Positions 47,111 through 58,413 of a DNA stretch of 64,000 bases are shown one piece after another. The notes beneath the pieces are model-generated. The model was given only the letters and a program-made list of their open reading frames with translations. It had not been told where the DNA came from and did no database searches. This DNA comes from Lutjanus erythropterus (taxonomy: Eukaryota; Chordata; Actinopteri; Lutjaniformes; Lutjanidae), in contig CM034599.1 in assembly GCA_020091685.1 (NCBI GenBank), positions 32,217,920 to 32,281,919 on the forward strand. Reading direction: 5' to 3'. The position numbers were made by a program, and so were the translations under genes. Every line of letters begins with the position of its first letter. Position 1 is the stretch's first letter.

Positions 47111-49439
47111 AAAAATTGTCTCACTGTTTTAGACTGACTTAACCCTGAAAAATAGACACTAAAGCACATTAGAATATAGCTAATTGTGTCATATTTTAAT
47201 ATTAGACTAATTTCCACCCTATTTAACAGACCCTAGGTGGCAGATGCCTGATAAGAAAAATGCTGGACATCAAATTCAAAAAGATTGCTGTGACACATAT
47301 CAATTTTATCAATCAAATCACACATTATTTTGACTTAAGTACTTGACGTAAAACATAAAATGGCCATGACTGACTGTAATAACAGTCCGGAACATTAGTT
47401 GAAGCCATTTTCTCACTTATACATAGTTGTTAAATTGAAAATATAAAACATCTGAATAAAAACGCTAGGTAATGCATAGTGGAACATTAGGTTAACAGCT
47501 GTGGTACAAAACGTACTTTGAACATGGGGGTGATAAAGAAACAGAAAAGGAATTTTAAGCACTACTACTCACAGTAGTCATTCCACGCACAATATTAAAT
47601 GCTGGGTGCTAACAAAAAGTAAACAGGATGGTACTGTCCCTGCTGTTCCTGCTGCTACTCTGTCTAAAACACTCCTTCACTTTAAAAGATCACGGTTGAG
47701 GATTGTGAGCTGCAGCTTATTTGAGTGAATCCATGCCCTGACACAGCAGTTCACTGCAACGTTTTGATGCACATTGCACAAATTGGCATATTCCCATAAT
47801 TGATGACATCAATTACATCAACAAGCAGCCTTTAGATCATCTTCTTTCCCATTTACCCTTACAAATACAGGCACATTTCCTTTGGTTCTTGTATTATTGG
47901 ATGGAGGTTTTAATAGATAATAGTGTTTTTGAGTCTCGTCTCTCTGGGTTGAGTGTTTGCTCACTCACTACTGTTTACCAGCCGTTTATTTCAGGATGTT
48001 TATGAGTCTCAGTTGCTTCATCCTGTGCGTATCAAACAACTGTTGCCCTGTTTCCCTGTGTGGCTCACAGTGATCACAGCAGCAGTAAAAGTTTAACGTC
48101 AAAGCTTCATTTTATTTTTGTGACCCTGGAGTGACTATGTGAGAGCAAGCGCTTGCAGTGGCTGAGCGAAGGAGAGAGCAATAGATAAAGATATCTTTTC
48201 TTACTTTATCCTCAACCCCTGGTTTAATGCACTCCAAGTGCCTCTGATCGATGGGATCCCATGCATATAAAACACATCCTCTTCCAGATGGACGGGGCTT
48301 CGATGAGGAGCCCTTTGTGGATTTTATCTGCCACAGGAAACGTCCTTGGCAACGCTGCAAACGGATTCTATCACTGGCATGTTGTTGTTTAGCATTCACA
48401 GTTTTCTTTGCTGGCAAGTTAACTCAACAATACCATGTACACATTTGCTCTTGCTCACATCCATAAGGACATACTGTAGATCCTTTTATCTTATAAACTC
48501 TAAGCAGATGGATGTGCACACATAAATATAGACTTTTGTGGTAACTGTGGGAAAAGGGCAGCACAGAGCAACCATCTCAGCTTTAAAACATATGTTTACG
48601 CATTATAACAGATCCTACTGATAGAATACACTGATAGGTATGTATACTTTTAGGATGTTCTCCTCCACAACAGCTCAAGTTCACTTGGAACGTTTTTCTA
48701 CTTTGTCGGTCAGGCTGCCCTCCAAGTGTCCAGCTTAGTTTTCTCTGCCCATATTCTGTTTTGCTGTCTTTCCACTGAGGGGAGGCATCCCTAGTGTATG
48801 TCACACACTATGATCCGCAGGCGAGGTGATGTGTTGGTCTCCTCGAGGCACCCCGGGGTGCCAGAAGCTCGCCGGAGGACAGGAGCTGTGGTGTCAGAGC
48901 AGGGTTCGTCACAGGGGTGCAGCACTTGATCTAATTAGGAGACTCCACAGGACCTCAGAAGTGGTGGAGCACCATGTGTGTGTATTTGTGTGTGTGTGTG
49001 ACACTATGTACGTGCACACCAAGGCCTAAGGACAGTTTTTATGCTCTTCTCTTAATCACAGTCTTGTCAAGGGCCAGCAGTCACACATGTTGTTCAGAGA
49101 TGTTTTTGAAGTCCAGGACTTTAAGTGTTTGAATTGGATCCAGCTGTCTGTAAAAGCCAAAAATGAAACAAAATCATAGTTTCTTTTATATATTTTTTTT
49201 ACTTTGGCTTCCAGTGAATATTCAAACTCATGAAATTCAGAGGAATCAGTCAGTCATTATCAGCTCACCACCTTGCCTGTTGAAACTTGATTGACATTCA
49301 TGGCAATGACAAAAACATAGTGAGTTACCTCCCTTACTCAGCCAGCTTCAAAACCAACACAAGACACACACAAATCTGTCTAGTGTAAACCAGTATCAAA
49401 ACAAGAATATTTGGTTAAAAAAATAAAGAAACTTTTATC
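47111..49439. other. gene-less stretch
   Basis: AT-rich, with the TG tract at 48976-49001. Nothing else recognised. Confidence 0.5.
48976..49001. repeat. TG microsatellite, interrupted
   Basis: TGTGTGTGTATTTG followed by (TG)6. Confidence 0.9.
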
Positions 49440-50040
49440 ATTGAAGAGATAGAATTATTTGAAGTGGGGTTGTATGACGTACTGTATTGCTGGTCGGCAT
49501 GCTTCCAGTTTTGAGATGCAGCAGTCGCACAGAAGCTGAAGCGGTTCTGCTGCGGACATGGTCAGCAGCAACATGTATTTTAGCCACTTAAAAAAACATT
49601 AGTTTATGTATACCCTATATTTAGAATAATGCCTGTGTTTTAAAGGGTTAATTAGCTTTGACCAAAGGCACACAATAACACAAACAAGTTGCAGCTGTAG
49701 GCCAGGAACTCCTGTGTTCTGTGAAGTAAAGTTACTGATTTTGCCAGTGGAATTTGGTTGAGCAAGAAACAAACAACAATATTTGGCTTATTATTTGTCA
49801 GTTTCCCATTAGAAAGGGCTGATGGTGAAGAAAAGCAGTAATTATTCTGTCTAAATTCTAAATACAGAGTGCAATTAAAGTGATGTTGACTTTTTAGGTG
49901 GATCTTTTTAGGTGGCTAAAATACATTTCACTGCTGACCCTGTCCACGGCAGTGCATTGCTTAGCTTCAGTACTGGTGCTTGTCTCTGTTTCCCAAAACT
50001 GTGGGCGAGTCAGCCTCCATCAGGTAATGCAGTATTAAGG
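49440..50040. mobile_element. degraded foldback MITE, same family as 50897-51572
   Basis: The left part (GATAGAATTATTTGAAGTGG) matches the reverse complement of the right end of 50897-51572. The interior near 49700-49820 (AACTCCTGTGTTCTG, later CAATATTTGGCTTATT and CAGTTTCCCA) matches the interior near 51357-51460. The arms also pair: 49545-49590 (GGTCAGCAGCAACATGTATT) is inverted at about 49905-49960. The ends are eroded, so the boundaries are approximate. Confidence 0.6.
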
Positions 50041-50896
50041 CTGATATTCATAAACCAATATACACCAGTCTGACCTGCATGGTTGTTTTTATCTGCCATT
50101 CCCTGCTGTACGATACCCAGCAAACACCAGCACAGTTTGACCTTCAATCTGTTTCAAATGGGGGTCATGAATAACGCATAATGCTGACACGCTCAAGCAA
50201 CACACTGATAGCTACACATACGCATCACATCACCATCCCTGTCCATTAGTGCAGTGCTTCACCCTGTGCTGCACCCACACCTCACTAACAATGTCATATA
50301 GGAAAACATTTCTGGACACTTCACTCTATTATTCCAATCCCCACCCTCAGGCAAACCCTTCGCTATCAGGCCAGCGCATGACCACGAAGCCAGCGTTCTC
50401 CTGCATGCCCCTGTCATACTGTAGCTGCTTCAGGATTACTTCCCCTTCTTCGTATCAAGGTGTGTTTATAAGCAGTAAGCCAGCTGGAGACAGATCAGAT
50501 TAGCCAGGGCATTAGCGCCGCGCTGGAGCATAGTTCAGGGGCAGCCCAAGAGCTGCGATAGGCGCAAGAGCACCGCTGCCCATCGGCGGTGGGGCAGTGG
50601 TAACGGGGCAGGTGATCAGGATGACTGATAACGGTAGGCTGGTTGTTATCTGGGGAGCAGCGACCCTGAGCGGTAGCAGCTCGGCTCAGGAGACGCCCGG
50701 GAGACAGCATCTCTCCTGGCTAACCCTGCTTACAGCCCATTTAAACCGGAGATCAAGGTGAATCTCTCTACCTGAGTCATTCTGGGAAATGTCACTGACC
50801 TGCAATTTATTATTGTTGACTTATTTTAAAGCAAAAAATGTCCAATTTCTTGTTGGTGTAGCAGATGCCAGATCTAGCTGAATATATTGAAACAAC
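50041..50896. other. gap between two related foldback elements, with a CpG-richer patch
   Basis: 50505-50710 carries many CG dinucleotides (for example GCGCCGCGCTGG and CATCGGCGG) in an otherwise CpG-poor region. No exon or promoter motif is evident. Confidence 0.45.
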
Positions 50897-51572
50897 TTAA
50901 AGGGATAGTTTGTATTATGTGATGTGGGAGTTGCATGAGGTACTTATCGATAGTCAGTGTATTACGTACAGTAGATTGCTGTCAGCATGTCCCCAGCTAG
51001 GACGGGGTCAGCAACAAAAGGCATTTTACACACATGAAAAAGGCTCACTTCAAGAGTATGCCATGTTTAAGATATTTTCACCCTTTTATTTCGCCGTCAG
51101 ACTTTATTTTGAATTTTCTGACAGGAAACCCACCATTCCTTAAGCCCAGTATCAGATTCTCCAAATCAACCAAACTTCATGGCTGAAACAGTAATCTCAC
51201 TTTGCCTAATACAGGAATTGCCGGTTTACCGCTACCTTGATCTGTTTGTCTATTTGTATTATTTTGTGACATTGGTGAATCTGAACTATCCTTCATAAAT
51301 CACTGAAGTCACACAATAAAACAAACACATTAAGAGATGTAGGCAGTGGTAGACCAGCAACTCCTGTGTTCTGATGTAAAATTACTGTGCAATTTTCTAT
51401 GCAGTTTGGTTAATTCAGAGAGAGCAATATTTGCCTTATGTAACAGCAGTTTCCCACTGTTTAATGGCAAGGTAAACAGGGGAAAATGTTCTCAATGTAG
51501 TGTACGCATACACTGACTATCAACAAGAACCTAACACAACCCCATATCAAATAATATGAACTATCCCTTTAA
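50897..51572. mobile_element. foldback MITE with TTAAAGGGATAGTT ends
   Basis: The left end reads TTAAAGGGATAGTTTGTAT. The right end on the other strand reads TTAAAGGGATAGTTCATAT. The arms continue as matching sequence (TGATRTGGG, then GATAGTCAGTGTAT) for about 80 bases. The element is 676 bases, non-coding, and its interior differs from the element at 57881-58413, so it is a separate family with the same terminus. The interior shares segments with the degraded copy at 49440-50040. Confidence 0.85.
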
Positions 51573-52385
51573 CGTCAGTGTCACCACAATAAAGTTATAT
51601 TTTTCTTTTGCTATAACTGAAATTTGCTTTGGACGTGACTTTTTTTTTCCTCCACCTGATAAAGAAATATTTATTCTAATTATACTCCTGAGGCTCACAC
51701 CTTTTGCCCACTTTGTGATTATCTGCGTATAATGTTGTGGTTGATCGAGTAGTTGAAATACTATCTACTGCACTTGTAATGAGATCAGCCCTAAAATGTG
51801 AAATCCTTGATGTAATTATGGGGTTGGAAAGCTTGTAAGTGGTAACGTGATAGAAAAGGCCTTTACTCGTGTTACTCAGGTTAACACTGCAATTTAACAA
51901 AGAGCATTATTAGATGAGTGGATAATGAGGTACGCTGCAGAGGTGTCTGCAGGCACGTCGCACACGAGAGCGTGTGCATGTGTGTGCAGAGTAGAGAAAG
52001 ACAGAGATGAGTGGAGGAGCGTGACTTGTAATAGACCTTGACAGATCAATTAGTTAGCTGCTTGTAACATGAACATGTATGCATGATCACACGGCAGGTA
52101 ATTGTCCTCACCACATCAAAGACAACTTAGCAGATTAACACACACGCGCCTGTGCAAGAGAGAGATAAATGACTATATGAAGCTTTTTATTGAAAGAATA
52201 GGTACCTGATTATTTATAAAAAGTGATACACACACACTGATAAATTGAGTGCTGACATTACAATTTCCCTGGAGATCATGGTTGCTTTGTCTACAAATTC
52301 AAGATATTAGTTTTTGATAAGAGAGATATTGTGCACCATATTATATTGAACATTATAAAACCCACAGAAAAGCTCAAGGAAACCA
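51573..52385. other. gene-less stretch
   Basis: AT-rich, with short TG/CA words near 51970-51985 and 52230. Nothing recognised. Confidence 0.5.
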
Positions 52386-52654
52386 TAGGGCTGCAACTAA
52401 TCTCTTATTATTTTCCCAATTAACTGATTAGTTGTTTGCTCTATAAAAAGTTGGACAATGTTGAAAAATGTCAATCAGTGTTTTCCAAAGGCCAAGATAA
52501 CGTCCTCAAATGTCTTGTTTTGTCCACAGTTCAAAGATTGAGAGAATTTTGACTTCTTTCTTTAAAATTACTCATACGGTTTGATTATCAAAATAGCTAG
52601 CATTAATTTAATACTTGATTATAACTGATTAATCGATTAATCATTATGGCTCTA
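52386..52654 (+). mobile_element. GGGCTGCAACTAA-type non-autonomous element
   Basis: The left end TAGGGCTGCAACTAATCTC and the right end GATTAATCATTATGGCTCTA are inverted counterparts. The interior carries CCTCAAATGTCTTGTTTTGT, characteristic of this fish family. Flanks AAACCATA and AAACTACA agree at six of eight bases, a possible decayed 8-base duplication. Confidence 0.7.
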
Positions 52655-52929
52655 AACTACAGCTAGTGTGGGCTTTCATTTCTATCCTAAGTTGTATATA
52701 AAATGCGTAGAAAACTCCAAAACAAACTCTGGCACATTTCAGCATCAAGCCTTCCTCACAGTTATACATTTTGATCAAAACATATAAGTTGCTGAAAATT
52801 CTTTGTACTTAGTATTTCAATACAAAGTTTAGTCATGCTACCTTTTTTCCCACACACAGTTATACAGGTCTATTAAACCACTTAAGCACCTTGCTGCAGA
52901 GCACAATAATGGCAGTGCTTCATGATAAT

Positions 52930-53190
52930 TGGTAAATGGACATTTATGTAGCACTTTTCTAACTGAACAACTAGTCAACACACTTTCACAGCTACATGCC
53001 ACATTCACAGATTCACTCACAATCACAGAGACATTCATACACTGATGAAACAGACATCGGAGGCAGTTTTGAGTTCAGTGTCTTGTCCAGGAACAAGACA
53101 AAAAAAAAGAGAGACAAAAAAACAAGAGTGTAACTTTCTCCACGAAACTACCTCTCAGCCATCCCAGGGATTTGAACGAGTAACCTAATC
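52930..53190 (+). repeat. widespread fish interspersed repeat
   Basis: GGTAAATGGACATTTATGTA..GCACTTTTCTA opens it. CACATTCACAGATTCACTCA, CATTCATACACTGATG and TTCAGTGTCTTGTCCAGGAA follow in the order known from teleost genomes, and it closes with GGGATTTGAACGAGTAACCT. An A-rich interruption sits at 53099-53120. Non-coding. Confidence 0.7.
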
Positions 53191-54724
53191 CAGACCATAA
53201 TCTTTCTCTAATGTGGTTTTACCAAGCCAGTGTGAATCATGACTCAAGTAAAAGGCCACTTTTTAAATGAAAGACGTTAGAGAAATTAGCAAATGTGAAC
53301 GTGTGTCTGCCAGAGCAAATGAAAACATGAGCTTGGCAGATTTGTCTGGTTCCCACGCTAGAAAGATGTTTTATTTCGGATTAAGTTGCTTTAAATATAC
53401 AGCAAAACTACAAATTAGGGATGTTTGAAATAAGTAATTTATGACTTCATTAACTTCAGTTGCTGACCAACGAACTTCAAGAGCATTTGATGAGTCTCCA
53501 GCACAGCATATACCATAAATGACATAAATAAGAGACTCATATTTTCCCAGTAGAGAACAGTAAAGCCGGCTAATTAGAACACAGATCAGACAGAAAATGT
53601 TTAGTGCAGTTGTAATATATCACTATAATAAATGTTGCAGTAATGATACAGCGCTATTAATTTTTGGCTCATAAACACAGCTTCTTTACATGAAAAGTGT
53701 TGTAAAACCACTTGCTCTAATTGCTGAACACTTAAAAGTGAAAACAGCAGTTTTTGTAATCTAGTTGTTGGAGAATTCTTGTTGAAAAATCCATTGAAAA
53801 GTATAAAAAAAAATCCAAGTGAACCAAAGTTCACAGTAAAGAACTGAAAAATAGAAGTCTGCGGATGAAATTCTGTGGGTAATTTAGATTTTTATCATGT
53901 CATATTTTTAGTAAAAAGGTCAGTAGACTTTTCTCTTCTTTCCCTGAGATGATTTTCCTATATGAATAAGTGTCTGGGAGTGCGTACCTTTCTCTCTGTG
54001 TGTTTTTAAGTTTCCTAAATGCCGTCTATTTTTGCTCAGCAGACGGCCTGACCACAGTGAATTTAGTGTGAGGAGCCAAACTTGTCCCCATGGCTTTCCA
54101 CTGGGGCTGCTGGTGTTGACTTTGCCCGGCATGCCAGTGGAAGGCTGGGAAAGGGTGAGGGAACAGTCCCACCGGTGTTGAAATGGAGGTGGGGGGAGGG
54201 CGTGGAAGGATTTCATGTCCACTGTTCTAGTCTCAGGGGATGGTGTGGAGTTAAACTTGGTCCCAACTTGAACTGGATGCCCCAGGTGGTTGGATCTGGA
54301 GTTGGTAAACTCTGAGGTGGCAGATATTCCTGTTAAATTATGACTTGTCTGTCAAAATGGTTACAGGCTCCACAGATGGACAGACTGAGACACTAAGGGC
54401 AGATTCACACCTACAGTAAAGGTTCAGTTCCTGAATCAAAGCAATGCAAGCTCATACATTGTTCATATTTTCCAGCTGGTCCACTTTGCGTTCACAAAGT
54501 CAAACTGTTCAGATATTTCAAACACAAAGTGTGTAGGAAATGTTGTTTACTTGACCTTTTCTTCTTTCCCACTTTCACTTTGTGCTCCATGGACAGTTTA
54601 GCAAGTTTGGTAACTCGGTCAGTTTTCTCGTTTCAGTTTTCCTATGTGCCAGGTTCATCTTTGTTGAAAATATTAACTTAATTTGAAGATGGTTAAAAGA
54701 CACTGCAGGGGAACCTATAAGAAT

Positions 54725-54815
54725 TAGCTAATGTTTGCAGAATGCTTGCTAAATAGCTAGCTAATCAACATTAATAATAAGCTAGCTAGTTAGCTAGTGT
54801 TTTGGCAACATTAGC
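54725..54815. repeat. GCTA/TAGC-rich stretch
   Basis: Words AGCTAGCTAATC and GCTAGCTAGTTAGCTAGTG recur; similar words lie at 18046-18063 and 18369-18382. Possibly the edge of an old element. Confidence 0.5.
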
Positions 54816-55482
54816 TAACTTAAGATGTGACTCTATATGTCGCTTCTGCAGGAAAAGGAGGTACCGAATTTGCTCAACTGTTATTGGAAAACAGCAAAAA
54901 AGGGGCGGGACATAGGAAAGGTCATTATTGGTCATACAGTCGACTGGTGAAAAGACAGCAAGCAGCCAAATTTCTACCTGAATATCTTACATCATGGAGC
55001 GTCATCAGGTTTTGTTCATGTTGCTGCTGATCTGGAGCGCATATCAACAGACTTTAGAAGGCTGCGCATTTCACCGCCTCATAAGACAGTGGATATTAAA
55101 TAATTTAATAATGCTGTGACTTTGGCAACTGTTCTTAAACCAAGGGAAAGATTGTAAATGCAGCTGTGATGATGTGGGCACAGGATTCAATGGGAACGCC
55201 AGTAAAATCACGTCTAAGAATATTCAGCCCTCTCAGAATCTCTCCTCGAGATCCAGCACCTCTCCACCCCCCATGGCTACACCCACAGCCTCCCAGCCCC
55301 TCAGACAAGCAGAGAGAGACCAAAATAGAACTGGAAATAAAGGGAGGAGAATGACAAAGAACGGCCGAACCCAGACAACCCCTGCGCCTGCTGTGCTTAG
55401 CCAGGTGAATATTGCATGGGACAGTGCACAGTGATTAATGTCAGGCCATGTAAGGTGCTTGGCCAGGTTGCTATACTGCCGT

Positions 55483-55506
55483 ACACACACACACACACAC
55501 ATACAC
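55483..55506. repeat. CA microsatellite
   Basis: (AC)9-AT-ACAC. Confidence 0.95.
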
Positions 55507-56984
55507 ATCCCATCACTTTTAACAAGCCATAGTCATTGAGATACAGCAGGGCTACTTCAGAGCAACCACTCTGGGGACAATTAGGTCTGGGAACATTAAA
55601 TTAGCAGGGATCTAAAGTCATGCTCTGTTGGAGCTGGGGCTATTGCATGCTGGGATTGGAGTAGGTAACAGAGGCAAGGAGAAACTCCTCCTGGATATAC
55701 TGTTTGCTATCTGATATTGCAGTGTGAGGTAAGAGCATTATTTTAGAGCCATTTTTAATTTTGTGGTTACTTTGGGGTGCTGATTTTTTTTCAGTGTAGT
55801 CATTAGGTTTTGGACTCAGGAGGCAAGTGTTAGCCATAATAAATTTGTCAGGACATTATTCCTCTGCTGCGCCTCGTAGCTGGCTAGTTGTGATTACTTT
55901 CTTTTTTTTTATGTAATTTATTAAAGTGGGACCTCCCAGGCTACATCATATTCTGCTTTTGCATCTACCGGAGAAGCTGTAGCTATAGCAACAGATGTAT
56001 TGCCCCTGGTAGATGTTTAACTAGAGCAGACAGCAGGGAGAGACACTTTATTACACCTTGTGCTTTATGATTTACAGTATCACTGTGGTTTATATTACAG
56101 TAATGTTTTGGGAGCAGTTCAGAAATGTGTGTGCCAGGAAATCTCTGGCGTCTGGAGTCGCATTCCTCCCGCAAGTACAAGTCATGAGCTGCAAGTCATG
56201 TGAAGTCAGGTTTATTGTGAACGCTCTTATCAAACAGGCCAATCACAAAGGTCTTAAACAGGTGTAAACAAGAAAGAAGATCACAAATAGTAGGTCATAA
56301 AACCGTAAATGTGTGCGTTAGGGTGTGTTCGTGTGCGGTTTGTACACCTGCATCAAAATCGCCTTTAACTAAAACATCCTTACTTGAGTTGTCAGAGGAA
56401 GCTCACTGTCTTTGCACCTGGACAACTTTTGACAGACACTGAACACCACAGTTCAGGGTAACAGAGAACAAAGTGTTAGAATTGAGGTCGCTCAGCCCAG
56501 ATTATCAGATTGTGCTGCCTTTCATGTCACATCAGCCCGATATGAAGAAGTGAGATGATATTGGCCTGTAAGTGAATATAAATACAAAAGAGACGCCAGA
56601 TTGCTGGCATGATGCTTTCTTCCTGATAGGAAATAGCAGATATGTCTCTCTCAATAACATTTTAATTTTCTCATTTTACATTTTAATATATGATATCTGT
56701 GTTTCTTTGTTAGTAGTTCTTGATCTCAAGTGCTGTCAGATTACATTTCTTTAAGACAGTGTGGTATTTAACTGCATAATCTTTCCTTGTGTATTTTTTG
56801 GTAAATATTCTCTAGGTGGCGCTCTTGTCCTTGCTTACACAGCCATGATAGCACTTCTTGTATAGCAGAGAAATCTTCCCTGGAAACACCAATAAGGGAA
56901 GCAGTTGTCTGCAAATGTGAAAGGTTTCATGAAGTGTGTTGAATCATAGATGCAGTGAGACATTTATTAAAATGGATATAATTT

Positions 56985-57225
56985 TGACAAGTCCTCAAAT
57001 TAAATTAAATTATGAAGTTAATGTTACTTATATAAAGTTGGATTTAACTTGTTGGTGTTTTTTTTGGGGGGGAAGTGCATTGATCACACTGTAACAACTA
57101 CAAAATGAAACCAACATGGAACCAAATATCACTAATGCCAGCTGTGCATTACATTGCATTCATAATGGTCTTGAAGGGCTTTTTAAAAAGCTTAAATTTA
57201 AACTTAAAACCTGCAGAGACCTTGT
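56985..57225. repeat. dispersed repeat, copy 2 of a pair
   Basis: AAATTATGAAGTTAATGTTA, GCATTCATAATGGTCTTGAA and TTAAAACCTGCAGAGACCTT match 4380-4640 in order and orientation. A T9-G8 tract at about 57057-57072 interrupts it. Confidence 0.6.
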
Positions 57226-57227
57226 GG

Positions 57228-57330
57228 TATTTCATTTAAGCATGTCTTTATTAATGTCTCAGCTGTTTCACTGATTAATAAAACTCGTATGGTATCGGCC
57301 TTCAAAATCACGTATTAGTTCAACCCTAGA
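57228..57330 (-). repeat. fragment of a TAGGGTTGA...CCGATACC repeat
   Basis: The reverse strand reads TAGGGTTGAACTAATACG and then GAAGGCCGATACCATACG, similar to the ends at 45828 and 61511. It directly follows the repeat at 56985-57225, so this is a nest of old insertions. Confidence 0.45.
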
Positions 57331-57880
57331 AGCAGGACTGTAACTCAGCACTGTCAGGGGTCAAGTTTCCTGGCTAGCTTCATGTCCGGAGGCCGACAGC
57401 CGTCTGCTGCATGGTGCTGTGTTACACAGGAGGCTTAAAGGACGGAGGGATCTGGTGTTTGTTAGGTAGAATGGAAGTGGGTGGCAGTCCGGAGCCTTTA
57501 CTGAAAAGGGAAGCCTCCTGTAGTTGTGAGAGCTCTTTTGTTTGGAGGCCGGCGTGTTTTGACAGGCCTGAGAGGGGGTAAGACAATAGAGAGGCCAGGC
57601 TGTATCCTGATGCGTTCCTACAGTGGGACGCTACGCTCCACTCGTATTGTTCTCCACCGTCATTTACAAACGCCTCATTCTCCCCTTGTCACAGTTGTAT
57701 CAATTTGTTTTAGTTAATTAGTGCTTCAATTAGCACCTATTTAATTAGATTCCATTTAATTGTGGCTTGGCTTGAAGAATGTGTTTTCGCATGTGTGTTC
57801 AGATGTGTAGTGCGTCTCATTTAATATGCTTCTGTTGTGTCTCTGTGTTCTTCGATGGCATGTGTGTTTCATGAGTCGCC
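57331..57880. other. gene-less stretch with a TAATTA-rich block
   Basis: 57700-57770 contains TTTTAGTTAATTAGTGC, TCAATTAGCACC and TTTAATTAGATTCCATTTAA, a cluster of homeodomain-type ATTA cores. It could be a regulatory element; no direct proof. Confidence 0.35.
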
Positions 57881-58413
57881 TTAAAGGGATAGTTCACGCC
57901 CAAATCAAAAATGCGTATTTTTCCCTTGACCTGTAGTGCTGTTTATCCATCTAGACAGTTTTGGTGTGAGTTGCTCAGTTTTAGAAATATCTGCCAAAGA
58001 GATGTCTGCCTTCTCTCCATTTTTCTCCAGTATAATGGGACTTAGGTTGTGGTGCTCTAAGCGCTACAAAAATACATTTGAAAAATTCAACAGCAATGTC
58101 TTTTGACCTGGTTGCTCAAAATAATGTACAAACCTCCTTGTGAGCAGGTAGAAACTAAGGAGTAGTTCTAGTAAAAAGTGAAAAGAAAATAGGCTCAGCA
58201 CATTCTTCAGAAAAAAAGTAGTTCCTACATGAAACTACAACAAAGTCTGCAAAGTATTTTGAGTAGCCAGGTTGTGATTTATGGAAAGAGGCATTGCTGT
58301 TGATGAAAATGTATTTTTAGCCCCATGAGAGATCTAGATGGATAAACAGCACTACAGGCCAGAGGAAGAATATGTGAAATAATATTTAATTTTGGGGTGA
58401 ACTGTCCCTTTAA
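57881..58413. mobile_element. foldback MITE with TTAAAGGGA ends
   Basis: The left end starts TTAAAGGGATAGTTCACG. The right end on the other strand starts TTAAAGGGACAGTTCACC. The arms stay similar inward for well over 100 bases and include a perfect 25-base inverted match between 57931-57955 and 58333-58357. The core arms around 58060-58140 and 58225-58320 also pair loosely, so almost the whole 533 bases is one imperfect palindrome. TTAA at both ends could be target-site duplication or part of the repeat. No coding content. This terminus type is widespread in teleosts. Confidence 0.85.

Larger units (their letters stand above)
53191..56984. other. gene-less stretch
   Basis: Holds the GCTA-rich stretch (54725-54815) and the CA tract (55483-55506). 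The open frame at 55174-55434 (Ser/Pro/Thr-rich, ending near a CAG|GTGAAT donor) lacks a pyrimidine tract upstream and is not called. Confidence 0.5.

Noticed and set aside
53155-53195. GGGATTTGAACGAGTAACC, resembling the inverted T-arm of a tRNA
   Set aside because: No matching acceptor, D or anticodon arms nearby; the words belong to the widespread fish repeat at 52930-53190.
55174-55434. Open frame of 86 codons, Ser/Pro/Thr-rich, with a CAG|GTGAAT donor-like site at about 55403
   Set aside because: No pyrimidine tract before any upstream AG, low-complexity composition, and a second frame is open across the same bases.
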